Origin: Arsenophonus sp046530785
GTDB lineage: Bacteria > Pseudomonadota > Gammaproteobacteria > Enterobacterales > Enterobacteriaceae
Assembly (NCBI GenBank): GCA_046530785.1
Contig: JBHEQT010000002.1
Coordinates: 124,001-188,000 of the forward strand
Direction of reading: 5' to 3'
DNA length: 64,000 bases
A program made the position numbers and the translations under genes. Positions 9,820-21,527 of the stretch are shown here, one piece after another. Position 1 is the first letter of the stretch, and every line of letters begins with the position of its first letter. The notes below the pieces were generated by a model that worked only from the letters and a program-made list of their open reading frames with translations, made no database searches and was not told the origin of the DNA.

Positions 9820-11163
9820 TTCTAATATGAAATAAATATGATAAGTAGCTAAATTGATATTATTTACTAGAGATGGAACATTGATTTACTTTTCAAACTA
9901 ATAAAATCTGCAAGAATAATCTTGAATTTTATCGTTAAAAATGAAATTTCCTTTATTAAAATAATTAATAATAGCGAGTATAAATTTGTATATATATAAT
10001 TTTGAATATTTAATGATTTGAATAAAAAATTTAAAAACGGTGTTAAGAAGAATCGTAAATTTTTTAAATTTTTTTAATTTTTAGAAAATGTTACTGTCAA
10101 TTTTAAGAAATTTATCGATTCTACTGGACTTTTTATAAAGTTTCTATCTAATCTCATTAAGTGGGGAAGAGATTATCCAAAATTTTTATCTTTACTATTA
10201 TAAAGAGTTAAGTATTTTAAAATAATTACAATTTCCTTTAATGGAGAAGAAAAAATTGAGAATAATAACATATATAGAGGATGAATTATTGTTTAATAAT
10301 TAATTAAAAATCCAATAAATACAAGTATTAATGGAAAGAACTATACGAAAAATTTTTACTTTTTAAAATCATATCATTATAATAGATAATCTATTCTTAT
10401 AAAAAAGAAAACTTCCTTTTTAATTCACTTTTTAGTAAACTTATTTTATTGTTTGGGTTATTGTTGTTAATTTTTATAATTAATTTTAATTATAAAAAAC
10501 TATAATTTTAGTAAAAATTTAATGATCATTCGTACAAAATTAATTAGCAATTTTACTATAATGTTATATTATAAAAGTATACTAGAAATATAATCTTCTA
10601 GAAATTATTAAGAGCAGATTTACTATCTGTATTCATCCATACTGTAAAATTTATCATATTTTTTATTAGAAGATAATTCTTCCAGATAAATAAAAAATAT
10701 GTCAAATAATTTTGACTTAAATTAAAAGATTGGGATTCTATTTCATAATCACTAGTAAAAATTAGCCTCATATCCATTTATATTAAGTAAAAACGTATCT
10801 TCTTTAACTTTATTAAATAAATGAAAATTCATCAATTAATAAAATTTAATCTTCTTAATTGTTGATTTTAAAATCTATTCAATTGCTTCTCTTAATCTTC
10901 TTTTATATTATTGATATAACTGTTTAGATTTTTCAACTATTGTATATAAATAATGAATAATTTGAAGAAGATTAGTTTTTTGTACTTTGAAAAGTATAGA
11001 AAATCATAAAAAATTAACTAGTAATAGTATGTACAGACGGAGTATCTTCTAAAGATATTAAAGTGGATATAAAATCCAAATAAATATTTCTTTAAGTTGA
11101 TTTATTCGCATTTTGCAAAAATGTTTTAAATTTACTAGATGAAAATAAATTTTTAAATTATTC
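9820..11163 (-). pseudogene. rarA: Remnant of rarA (replication-associated recombination ATPase)
   Basis: RarA (MgsA) is an AAA+ clamp-loader-like ATPase that acts at stalled forks. E. coli has it immediately downstream of lolA, and the remnant is in that place and orientation. Just after the lolA stop the minus strand reads NLKIYF, then at 11111-11076 MRINQLKE-FIW, against the family start NLSLDF and RMRPENLAQYIGQ. Further on LYILLLVNF sits where LHSMILWGPP (Walker A approach) is expected, and stop codons interrupt the frame. Only the N-terminal 70 codons were matched; the 3' limit at 9820 assumes the E. coli length of 447 codons. It is a decayed gene, not an unannotated ORF. Confidence 0.6.
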
Positions 11164-11166
11164 AAC

Positions 11167-11787
11167 TCACCTTATTGATCTTTGATCATCAATAGTTACT
11201 CCTGGAGGAGGAAAAAATTTAAATTTATTGTCGTCGACATGATCGTTTTTCTGAGATTTAAGTTCATATAAAATTATCTGTCCATTTTTTTCTATCGAAG
11301 CAAACTCCTGAATAGTACCATCAGACTGAATAGTAATTGAAAATTTTTTCAAATTTCCCATATTTTTTTGGGTTGTTGTCATCAAAAAATCATTACCATT
11401 TTGGCTAATTTGATAATGTTTCCAATCCTTCGGATTATTACGGGTGATTAGCATAAATGGAGTATCAGTTGTTATCTTATTTAATAAACTTACTGTAACC
11501 TGCTCAAGTAAAGGATTATAAAACCAAAAATTACTACCATCAGAAATTAACCAATTTTCATCTGGTGATACCATATGAAATCTAAATAAATTTGGATGCT
11601 TTATCCATAACTGACCTTCACCTTTCTGAATTAAATCACCATTAACTTTCATCACTTTTTGTGAAAAATTCGCATAAAAACTATGTATTTTATTTAGGCG
11701 AACTTGCAATTCAACAGCAGCATTTGACGATACTTGGCTAATATGAAAACTTATCCCTAACAACCATAATATCATTAATTTTTTCAT
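11167..11787 (-). CDS. lolA: Outer-membrane lipoprotein carrier protein LolA
   Basis: Periplasmic chaperone that takes lipoproteins from the LolCDE exporter to LolB at the outer membrane. The product has 206 residues (203 in E. coli). MKKLMILWLLGISFHISQVS is a typical Sec signal peptide, with likely cleavage near SSNA-AV. The mature part shows NFSQKV, EGQLWIKHPNLFRFHM, DGSNFWFYNPLLEQVT, TPFMLITRN, a Gly-Asn-Leu-Lys stretch and the C-terminal PPGVTIDDQRSIR, matching the unclosed beta-barrel family. It is flanked by remnants of ftsK (upstream) and rarA (downstream), the E. coli order, and is the only survivor of that run. Retention implies that a lipoprotein-bearing outer membrane is still built. 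Confidence 0.96.
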   Translation of the reverse strand: MKKLMILWLLGISFHISQVSSNAAVELQVRLNKIHSFYANFSQKVMKVNGDLIQKGEGQLWIKHPNLFRFHMVSPDENWLISDGSNFWFYNPLLEQVTVSLLNKITTDTPFMLITRNNPKDWKHYQISQNGNDFLMTTTQKNMGNLKKFSITIQSDGTIQEFASIEKNGQIILYELKSQKNDHVDDNKFKFFPPPGVTIDDQRSIR

Positions 11788-11914
11788 TAAGTAATCACTC
11801 TTTTATTCATAACATTCTTTATTTATAAAAATAACTATTAGATCAATATTTATCTTTACTTCTAATATTAAAATTTTTTGATTAACATCATAAGTTAATT
11901 ATCTAAGAATGTAT

Positions 11915-12070
11915 TTGAGATTTCATCTTCTCAAAAATTCTAATTGTTTGATTATGACCCAGTAAGAAATTTTTGAATATTAAATATAGAGATATATAAA
12001 TCCTCTATTACAAAATCCAATAAATTAATCAAACAATAAATTTTGTTTTGATAATCATCATTATCATTAC
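11915..12070 (-). pseudogene. ftsK: Remnant of the ftsK 3' end (gamma domain)
   Basis: FtsK is the septal DNA translocase, and its C-terminal gamma domain reads KOPS sites. E. coli has ftsK about 150 bases upstream of lolA. Here, 130-280 bases upstream of lolA on the minus strand, successive short frames give F-IGFCNR, then SKIS, then GHNQT, in the order and spacing of QFRIGYNR ... AQGIVSEQ ... GHNGN at the end of FtsK. Indels separate the pieces. This part is moderately convincing; I could not place the Walker A region with confidence. Confidence 0.45.
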
Positions 12071-15000
12071 AATATTATTAATATTATAAAATTTTCTTTA
12101 ATTTTCAAATTTTTTATATGCATCACAATCTATGATCGTAAAAACAGCAAATTCATAAATTGAAAAAATATTTTTTATGTAAGTAAATAATATCATTCAT
12201 TTAATATGAAATCATCTTCATTTTGACTAATTGTAATAAAGGGAATTTATCGTTTTTAATATAATTAATATAATTTAATGAGTATTATTTAGCTATTTTA
12301 TTAAATTGATAAAAATATCAACAAATAAATTTTTCTTAAATCAACAAAATTAGATGAATACCGATCCGGCATGTTTTTTAATAAATGTTTAATTAAGTCT
12401 TCAGATTTCTTATATTCCGTAGTTAATTAAAACTTAAAAACTATCCTTAAAAGGATAAGAAATTTAAAAAAAATTGGTAATAAATAAATCATTCAAAATT
12501 CACTTTGTATAGAAATTGACGTTTTCAAATTTCTCTGAATATTACTTTTAACTATAATCTTTAAAAACTTACATCCGATAATAATCCTGATGATTTTGAT
12601 TCGATTTTTCCTAAAAGGAAATGCAATATATATCCTAATTATAATACAACCTATTTGGAAAATAGAATTTGTTGGAAGGGGAGGGAAGGAAGAAATAAAT
12701 TAATTTTAGGAAAAAAGGCTTTCTAAAGTTACCATTCTTAAGTTTAGAACAGCTTTATAACTATTCTCTTATATTATGGGGAATAGTTGGAAACTTAGTT
12801 ATATTTGATAACAAGGTATTGTTTTAATTGATTAGTAGTGATAAATCGTCAATTAGAACTTTTTCCTTTTATTCATTCTATAGCATTATTCAAGATTTTG
12901 TGATATTTCAGATTTTATAATCCAAATCGATCTAGATAAGTCAATAATTGATGATTAATTGTTATAATGATTCTTTCTAAATATAATCTCAGCATCTCCT
13001 CTCTCGAATTCGAAAAAATATAAAATATTGTTATCAAAATTTTTAGAATATGAATTAAACACTTCGATAAGAAGTTAATAATAATTCATAGATTCATTTT
13101 AAAAAATTAAATAAACTTACTTCTATTAAATTGGGTGGTTGTGATATATAGAGAATTATGAGTTTGTTAATAGAAAGTTCCTGAACTTAGTAAGGTTTCT
13201 CTCAGAAAAATCAAAAAATCATTATTCTAATTATAGAAATTAGGGTTTTCATAAAATATTTTTATAATAATAAGAATCTTTTATATCCCGAGGAAAAGAT
13301 TCTCCAATTTTACTAGTATATGCAGACTGCTGTATACAAATTATATATGATAATATCTTAAATTTTTTGAGAAAAGTCTTCTATTGAAGTCTTTTTTTTT
13401 GAAAACACTAATAGTTACTCTTCTGTTCAAAAATTACTGACTGTTCCTGAACAAAATCTTAAAAAGGAAAATGATGATTATAATTTATACCCAATCAATT
13501 TAATACCTCTTTATCATTCAAAAAACTTTCTTTTCTTCGCTAGCAATTAAGTAGAAAATGAATAGCATTCCATGCTATCAGAATATCTTTAAATAAAGAA
13601 TCTTATCTATTTGATTCAATTCATGTTATTAGTTCTATTAATTTTATAGATATGTTTTATTTCATTAATACAGATAGGTAATCTATTGCATTAGGACCCT
13701 TTATTGTTCATATCGTTATAAATACTGTTTAAGAATATTACGTATTCTTTTATAAATAGAAAATTTTATCATCCTATAAATGGGATCCATGAAAAAATAA
13801 ATATTTTCAAATTTTACTTTATATAAAGTAAAAAGGATCATGATATTAATTTCAATAGATTTTTACCGGAAATAGTTCTAAAGATAAATGACAAAATGAT
13901 ATTTTCTAAATTAGCGATAATAAGTTTGATATTTAATATCATTAACTAATGTAATCGTTAAATGTAATTATTAAAAATTATATTTAATAATATTTAATAT
14001 TTTTAGATAAATTACTAAACTTTTTTCTTGAGTAGTTTAAATGCATAGAAGTTTAACCTGGTATCCATTTTCAAATGAATACGTACGGAAGTTTCTGATA
14101 AAGAAATCGTTAAATCTCTTGATAAATTAAAATATTAAATCTTTTTAGCTACAGGAGATATTATTTAAAAAATTAAAAAAAATAATAAAAATTTTTTAGA
14201 AAAAACAACTTTCTCTTTTATTCGATAATTTCTTGAACAGAGATCAATTAAAAAAACTTAATTGAAATAGAATTAAATAGATCCATCTTTATTTGTTTAA
14301 TGATGAATAAATGGGATCTAGTAATGGATAATGATGAAAAAGATTTCTGTTTGTGTAAAAATTACGTTATTTCTCTATGTAGAGAAGAAGTTTTTAATCT
14401 CTTTTTACTACTATTATTTAGTATAATAAATTTTTTATAAATAAAAATGAAATATTCTTATATATAACATCATTATTATTTTTTACTTTAGGTTGACATA
14501 AAAAGTATTATTCAGTACTGTAATAAATTTTATAATTTTTTAGTTTTGATCCAATTCAATTTTTCATATTATCAGATAAATTACCATAAAAATCAAAATT
14601 ATATTAGTAAATAAAAAGGATTTTAGATATGAAATTCCCCGTTCCTTAACATACTCTTTTTTTATTTTCTATCTTATAAAGAATACAAGACTACTAATAA
14701 TAAGGAATCATATATTTTCATTTATTTTGAAATTGATAAAATTAATAGTTTATATTTTGTATATTTTATCTCTAAAACTGGATATTAGAGATAATTTTTT
14801 ATCATGTGTTAAAAATTTATATTTACTTCTATCAAATTTATTTTCTATAATATTACTTAATCTTTTTTAATTTTTAATTGTTAAAACTAAAAATAAAAAT
14901 CATCAAGATGATTATAACCTTTATTTTTATTAGATTATTTATAAAAAAATAAAAAAATTTTTTGTAAGAATATCGATTCTATCTACTACTATAAATTATT

Positions 15001-15600
15001 GAATCAATATCATTTTTTGCTAAAATAGTTCGGTAATCTTTTATAAGATTCTTTAAAGTTGAGAACAATAATTAAATAAAATGAAACTAATAATTAAAAT
15101 ATAAAATAATAATTAACATTTCTTAAAATATTAAAACAAGATAATATAGCATTACTAAAATAATAATAATAACCTTTTAATCCACCTGAAAAAAATTAAT
15201 GAATAATCAAATATTAATAAGTAAATTATAAAGGGAAGATAACGTAATTATTAACGGATAAAAACTTAATTATAAGAGTAAGGAAAAAAGAAAATTCAAA
15301 TAAATTTTTCTTATCGATATTTTTAAAGATATTTCAATATCTTAGGAATTATAAGCAATAGTACGAAATTGACTAAATACTGAAAATTAGAACAAAGAAA
15401 TATAGAGTAACTAAATAAAATATATTTGTTAAAATTTTTAATTCCCTTTCTCCATTTCCTCTATCTATTCACAGATAGGAATGGAGAAAGGGAATTAAGA
15501 CTTTATCAGAGTCTATTATCAATAACTGTAATAATAGAAATTGTAAATAATATAAATATTTATCAGTATTTTGATATTATTAATATTTTAAGATTAATAT
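12071..15600 (-). other. Probable eroded body of ftsK, no intact gene
   Basis: Between the ftsK tail remnant and the lrp remnant lie 3.5 kb without a usable frame. E. coli ftsK is 4.0 kb, so the length suits an ftsK relic that decayed by substitution. Internal motifs were not securely matched. The stretch holds a G-rich patch near 12668-12690 and a strong inverted repeat at 15438-15498. A 92-codon frame at 15426-15704 on the plus strand runs through that repeat and looks spurious. Confidence 0.4.
15438..15498. repeat. Perfect 19-bp inverted repeat
   Basis: Arms at 15438-15456 (TTAATTCCCTTTCTCCATT) and 15480-15498 are exact complements around a 23-base loop that contains a further CTATCT/AGATAG pairing. 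The arms hold seven G/C pairs, which is unusual in DNA this AT-rich. It lies between the lrp remnant and the presumed ftsK remnant, where the ftsK promoter or leader would be. Confidence 0.75.
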
Positions 15601-15754
15601 TTTCTCTTATATATATATTTTTCAAAAATAATAATCAACGATTTTCATATATTATAAAATATGAACTATCAGATAGATTCTTATCGTTAAAACTGTATCT
15701 ATAAATAAGAATATAACTAATTTTCTTGAAATTTTCATATATTTAATTAATATA

Positions 15755-16250
15755 TCTTAATAATTTAAATAATTACTTTCCTTACCTCTATTCCATTACT
15801 AAATAAGTACGGAGGTGTCATTAACAATAGGAAAAAGTAAAGTCTTTTCTAATAATCTATGAATAAGAAAGCGAGTATGTTAGAAACTTCTGTTTTTAAA
15901 ATAAAATATCAAAATTCACTGAGAATAAATTACATTTCTGAATTTCTTCCAGTTTTTATAATAGGATTAATTTTTTTAAAATACCGGCAAAGTATTATTC
16001 TTTGAGATAATTTTAATAAAAATTAATTAAGATGCATCGAGATAGTATGAATTTAATAATGGAGGTTTCAATCTAAAATAAAACCTTGATATTTCAAATG
16101 ACAAATATACTGTAAATAAAAATATCAGAGTTGATAATTTCTTCTACTTTAGAAAATTTTATATTAGAAAGACAACTGTCTTTGTAATTTATTAAGTATG
16201 TTTTTCTGTTTATATTATCAAAAATTTTTGTATATTTTTATTATAAGTTA
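15755..16250 (-). pseudogene. lrp: Remnant of lrp (leucine-responsive regulator)
   Basis: Lrp is a global feast/famine transcription factor. E. coli has lrp divergent from trxB and upstream of ftsK, exactly this place and strand. On the minus strand a stretch near 16085 gives CHLKYQGFI against RRLERQGFI. After one frameshift, 16053-16006 gives NSYYLDAS*LIFIKI against NPHYLDASLLVFVEI, with a stop where TTA has become TAA. Most differences are single GC-to-AT or transversion steps. The ends are inferred from the E. coli length of 164 codons. The distance to trxB (about 470 bases) is close to that in E. coli. The helix-turn-helix region was not individually matched. The gene is dead. Confidence 0.88.
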
Positions 16251-16723
16251 CTTTGATATTTTTTCTTTTATTTATTTTAATATACCAATTGTATTTCTTA
16301 TTTTTTTCTTAATTAAATTGAAAAGATTCAATAAAGTTATAAACTGTGCATAATTATTAGTATTTTAGTTTTAGATAATTTATCTATAAAATTAACTATT
16401 TAGTTAATTTTTCATTTAATATAAATTAAAGTAATTAATTTTACAGAAATATTTTTTAAATATAAAAAATTATTAAAAATATGAATTAAAATTAGAACAT
16501 AATATGGAGTTAATTTATTATTAACTGCTTTTATTAATTAAGAAATATAGAAAATTTTCAATTTAAAATCTTTTTATAAAATTTCATGATTTTCTTTAAT
16601 AAAATTTAAAAATCCAATAAAAAATAATAAAAGATTATTATTTCATTGAATTTACTTTTTTTTATTTTTTTAATCTTTTACAATTATTATAAATTTGAAT
16701 AAATTTCATAAAACGGTTTATCT

Positions 16724-17689
16724 ATGGACACATCCAATCATAGTAGAATTATTATTCTGGGATCTGGACCAGCAGGGTATACTTCCGCTATTTATGCCGC
16801 TAGAGCAAACTTAAATCCAGTATTAATAACCGGTGTTCAGATAGGAGGGCAGTTAACTACAACTACTGAAATTGAAAATTGGCCTGGAGATTACACCAAG
16901 GTAATGGGATCGGTATTAATGGAACGAATGTTACAACATACTAAAAAATTTATTGAAGAAGAAAACATTATTAATGATCATATTTATACAGCTGATCTTC
17001 GAAAACATCCATTTCAACTCACTGGAGATAATAGAATGTATAGCTGTGATGCTCTTATTATAGCTACTGGTGCTTCACCTCGTTATCTTGGATTACCTTC
17101 TGAAGAAACTTTTAAAGGTCGTGGTGTTTCAGTGTGCGCCACTTGCGATGGATTTTTTTATCGTAAACAAAAAGTAGCTGTAGTTGGTGGAGGAAATACT
17201 GCTATCGAAGAAGCAATATACTTGTCAAATATTGCTTCAAAAGTTCATATTATTCATCGACGTGAAACATTTCGAGCCGAAAAAATTCTCATTCAACGGA
17301 TGATGGAGAAAGTAAAAACTGGAAATATTGTATTACATACCAATTTTATACTTGATGAAGTATTAGGTGACAATGATGGTGTTACCGGAATTATTTTACG
17401 TTCAAAAGAAAATGATAATATAAAAGTCCTGTCCGTGACGGGTTTGTTTATTGCTATTGGACATACACCGAATACAAGTATTTTTATTGATCAATTAGTC
17501 TTAGAAAATGGTTATATTCAAGTGCAATCTGGAACTAAAGGGAATGCAACTCAAACTTCAGTTGAAGGTGTTTTTGCTGCCGGTGATGTAATGGATAATG
17601 TGTATCGACAAGCAATTACTTCAGCAGCTACTGGTTGTATGGCTGCTATTGACGCTGAACGTTATTTAGAAGCTCTATACCAAAAATAA
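16724..17689 (+). CDS. trxB: Thioredoxin reductase
   Basis: FAD/NADPH flavoprotein reducing thioredoxin in the cytosol. The product has 321 residues, the E. coli length, and starts MDTSNHSRIIILGSGPAGYT with the FAD-binding GxGxxG fold. The redox CATC motif lies in VSVCATCDGFFYRKQKVAV (about residues 134-152), the NADPH-binding GGGNTAIEEA follows, and the C-terminal FAD motif GVFAAGDVMDNVYRQAITSA is intact. The start is preceded by AAACGGTTTATCT with no clear Shine-Dalgarno site. A TTTACA at 16677-16682 could be a -35 box but the -10 is unclear. It stands alone between the lrp and cydD remnants, keeping the E. coli context of both neighbours. Confidence 0.98.
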   Translation: MDTSNHSRIIILGSGPAGYTSAIYAARANLNPVLITGVQIGGQLTTTTEIENWPGDYTKVMGSVLMERMLQHTKKFIEEENIINDHIYTADLRKHPFQLTGDNRMYSCDALIIATGASPRYLGLPSEETFKGRGVSVCATCDGFFYRKQKVAVVGGGNTAIEEAIYLSNIASKVHIIHRRETFRAEKILIQRMMEKVKTGNIVLHTNFILDEVLGDNDGVTGIILRSKENDNIKVLSVTGLFIAIGHTPNTSIFIDQLVLENGYIQVQSGTKGNATQTSVEGVFAAGDVMDNVYRQAITSAATGCMAAIDAERYLEALYQK

Positions 17690-17829
17690 ATATTACAAAT
17701 TTATAATAATCATATAAATTTTATAGGAAAGAGTGATTTGGAATAACGCTCTTTATTTGTAATAAATCTATAATAAAAAGATTTATATTATAATATTAAA
17801 AATAAGAAGTTGTAATAATTAATTTATTA

Positions 17830-19600
17830 ATGGTATATAAAATTATTAGTATAGGATAAAATAAAGCCAAACTAACTTGATTAAACTGTTTAAATAAAAA
17901 ATCAGCATAAATAAATTTAATTATAATTTATACTTATTTAGTTTATTGGATAATAATTAATATGACTAACTTATAAGTACGAAATCTTCCGATTTTAACT
18001 ACTATTTTATAATCATTAATAATGGGATAGATAATCCAGTTTCAAAATAACTTCTAGTTTAATTTGAATTACTTATTTTTATTTACTTTAAAATGGATAA
18101 TTAATTTTATACGAAGAGGTTTTTTTTGATTCCTTTTTGTTAAATTATTCACCAATAGATTTTTGTAGAATGATGTTAAATCCAATTTTGATCAATCATA
18201 TTTTTAAAAATAAATCTGATAGAAGTTTAAATCTATTTAATTCAAATAGTATTTGAATAAATACATGATTATTATCTTCTCTCTATGTTATCTTAAATTT
18301 ATTTAAGCAACTGTGATTCTCCTATTTAAAGTATTTAAATCTCTATTTTTCCAATTAATTATTATTTTTCTTTAGGTGATTTTATATATCAAACTGTCCA
18401 TTAATACTTTATTTATGATGTTCATCTATATGAACATCTCTTGATTTTACATAAAAGAAATTTTGTTATTAAGTCTTATTAACCAGTAGATTTATTATTT
18501 CCATTAGGTTAACTTAAAATAGACTTAATATATTTTTATCTTCTTCGTATCAAGAAAGAAGTAAAAAATATTGAGAAAAAAGAATTTTTATAAAATATTA
18601 AAGATACCCCTATCATTATAAGTATTTACTTTTTTTCTAAATAACTAGAATTTTTGCATAAAATTTCATTACAATAATTGCGATTTATTTTTTATTTTTC
18701 TTATTTAAAAGAATTCTATTTCGGTAAATATGGGGGGGGAGATACCCAGTAGATTTTATTATTTTTTTCTATTAAAACTTTTAGTGCAATTTTCAGTTAT
18801 TATCGAAAATTATGAAATTACTACCAATTTTAAAATAAAAATAATATGTAAAATAGAAGGTTTATTTACATTACTAGAAAAACATAAAATCAATCATCGT
18901 TATAATCGAAAAATAATCAGAAAATTACATTGGTTTAAACTATTAAATAGTTTCTGTAATGCACAGAAACTTAGAATTTTCCTCATTAATGTTCGTACTC
19001 TTTTTCTATCCTATTAAATTTGACTCTATTATTAAATTAATTGTATTCTTACTATCATTATGAAAAAGTTAGAAACGATAAAAATATATTTACTATAAAT
19101 ATACTAGTAGTATTTATTTATTTTATATTACTTTTTCCATTAATTTAGATTTAAGGTTCCGGAAACTAAATATAACTTATTTTAAAATAATTTTAGATTG
19201 ATTAATAAAAATTAAATTTATTCTCATTAATTATTATTAATACTATTCTTCTTTTATTTATTTACTAACTTTTCTCAGAAAAAATCAATATTTCGATAAA
19301 CTGTTCATGTAACATTATTACTTAATCAATATTTTTAAAATAGAAATCCAATTATTGTTTTTTTTAAATCCTACACGAGTGATAAAAGATAAATATGAAG
19401 ATGTTGGTTTAACTTTTATTCGTTATGTAAAGTTAAGAATAAGTTAATTTTAATCTCCATTTTTCAAGATTAAAAGTATTTAACGTATAAAAAATAAAAT
19501 AGTGAAATAATGATTCATTTTGATTAAAATCACTAAAATTTATCTGAAACAAGTGAGGATTAATTTACTTTTAATTATAATCAAAAGAATATTCATCTTT
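17830..19600 (+). pseudogene. cydD: Remnant of cydD (cytochrome bd / glutathione ABC exporter subunit)
   Basis: CydDC exports cysteine and glutathione and is required for cytochrome bd assembly. E. coli has cydD directly after trxB. At the predicted place the frame ending at 19014 reads RIFLINVRTLFLSY against KSSLLNALSGFLSY of the Walker A region, and IEGLF against the upstream AEELF. About 360 bases later LLFFLNPTRV (near 19350-19380) fits LLLLDEPAAS, followed by a TFI-YVKL stretch for TLMVTHQL. A 95-codon open frame at 18730-19017 survives inside this relic by chance; its start lies in a run of eight G. Limits are taken from the 588-codon E. coli gene. Confidence 0.75.
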
Positions 19601-19609
19601 TCTAGTTTT

Positions 19610-21340
19610 TATTTCTAAGTAGTTTTAACTAAGAAATCTGGAGTGAACCCCCCTTACACTTTCACATATTAGGACTTTTAGAAAAAATTTTTAAATAATT
19701 TATATCAGAAAATAAAAAACATTTCCTGATAGATATTTTTTATTTTTATAATATATCAGAATCTGATTTATAAGGAATTTTCATTGATACTATGTTATTT
19801 ATAGTGACGTTTAGATAAGGAATTATTCCATATTTTATTTGAAAGAGGAGAGTTTGCTAGATATAAGTAATATTTACATAAATAATTATTTTCAGTAGTA
19901 AAGTTAAAATAGAAACTATATTTATACTTGGATTAAGCTCACAATACAAATAGTTTTATGTTCACTAATTATCTTTTACTAGCAGGTTAATATACAAGAA
20001 TTAGTTAAGAAAGGTATTTTTTGTCTTAGAATATTTAAAGATATTTACATTTTAAAATTATTCTCGAAATATTATTTTTCTATAGGAAACTCTCCCAAAA
20101 GGAGATATCCGAAATCTTCTAGTAAATAAAATATTGAAAGAATTAATATCCACTTAAATAATAATATAGATTTTTTTCTTTAGTATTGAAAGTTTTTATT
20201 TCTATTTTATTCACTTTGCTTTAATTAGATTAAATTAATTTTTAACTTTTACGTTAAACAAATTTATCTTATATTTTTTATGATTTTATTATTTTAGTTG
20301 AAAATTTATTGAACATAATTTACGATCTTATCGTATCTATTAAGAGAGTTTTTTAAATTAATTTAATATAAAATAAATAAAATAAGTGTTTTGTGTATTA
20401 TATCGCTATTCAAACAAGTATTAAATAATTTTAAAAATTTAACTATTTAAAAAGTTAACATTAATTCTCTATATATTTTTTTATTTTCATTCTTACAGAA
20501 ATCTATTAATATAATAGTAATAATTATCCTTTTAATTATCATTTTTTAAATCAGACGAACTTATTTTTCTTCTTCATCTTTTATATTTTACCTTTATTTT
20601 AAAATTCTTGTATCATTAGTTGTTTGTATTTCAATATTTAGAGAAGTTATTTTTCTAACATAGGATCCAGTTAATGAAATTAAATAATTAAAATAAGCTG
20701 ATGATATTTTCCTGATTTAGATAAATAATGACAAATTAAAAGTTAAAATTAAGTTATATAAAAAATATTTTAGTTATTCATAAAAAACAATAATAATATT
20801 AAAAATATATCTCTTTAAGAATCATTATATTTGTTAATTCAATATGGTTTATTACTACTAAGTTTATTTTAATAAATCAATTCCGTTATAACTATTAATT
20901 CGTGAATCAATAAGTAAAGATATCATCTTTAGTTAAATTTTTGATAAATAGGTAGGTCTATTAATTAGTAGGATAAAATCCTCAACTAAAATAATGTTAA
21001 TTCTAATACATTTAATTATATATTTTATTGATATTTTAAATAGTAAGTTTTTAACTTAAAAATAAGACTAATAATATTTTAATGATAAAAATAAACAAAC
21101 AAGATAGTTTTCCACTTTTTACTGAAAATTAATATTTGATAACTGAATCGATGGGAAAGGTTCGTATTCGAAAATTTTAGTTAATAAAGCTTTCGTTTAG
21201 GTAGTTTAAAGAGAATCCTTCTTTTGCATGATTCTTATAATAATTTTTATAAATTAATCTAATTAAAGTGAGAGACTAGAAGGAAAACTAAAAATAAAAA
21301 TATTAATTAAAATTTCATCAATAATTAGTAGAAAAGATTT
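19610..21340 (+). pseudogene. cydC: Remnant of cydC (partner of CydD)
   Basis: The space between the cydD and aat remnants equals one cydC gene (573 codons in E. coli). Where the Walker B and D-loop should fall (about 21104-21146), the plus strand gives LFTEN*YLITES against LLDEPTEGLDATTES, with the terminal Thr-Glu-Ser conserved, followed by K-rich decayed sequence where KTVLMVTHRL is expected. Only this one region was matched, so the call rests on position as well as sequence. A six-C tract occurs at 19648-19653. Confidence 0.55.
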
Positions 21341-21527
21341 CTATTTATTTTGCATTGCTTATAAGGAATTGGAAACTGGACTCAGAGATATCTATGGTAT
21401 ATGATGAAAAATAATTCAAGATAATTCCAAAATATGATGGAATTTTATAATTAAAATAACAAGATTTTAAATCTTATCAATTTAAAATATTAATAACATG
21501 ATTATTAAATTAATTGATAGTAAGATA

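Noticed and set aside
12049..12066. TGATAATCATCATTATCA as a Fur site
   Set aside because: The two halves are four bases apart rather than one, and the segment lies in the presumed ftsK coding relic.
12978..13015. Minus-strand GGAGATGCTGAG followed by AT-rich sequence as the 5' end of a serine tRNA
   Set aside because: No anticodon or T stem could be formed.
15426..15704. 92-codon plus-strand frame
   Set aside because: It begins in the large inverted repeat, has low-complexity Ile/Asn/Tyr content, no ribosome site, and lies opposite minus-strand gene relics.
21180..21245. tRNA-like arrangement (GGTAGTTTAAAG, then an AGAATC/GATTCT stem around TTTTGCA, resembling an alanine anticodon arm)
   Set aside because: No T arm or acceptor stem follows, and the segment falls inside the cydC remnant where decayed KTVLMVTHRL coding is expected.
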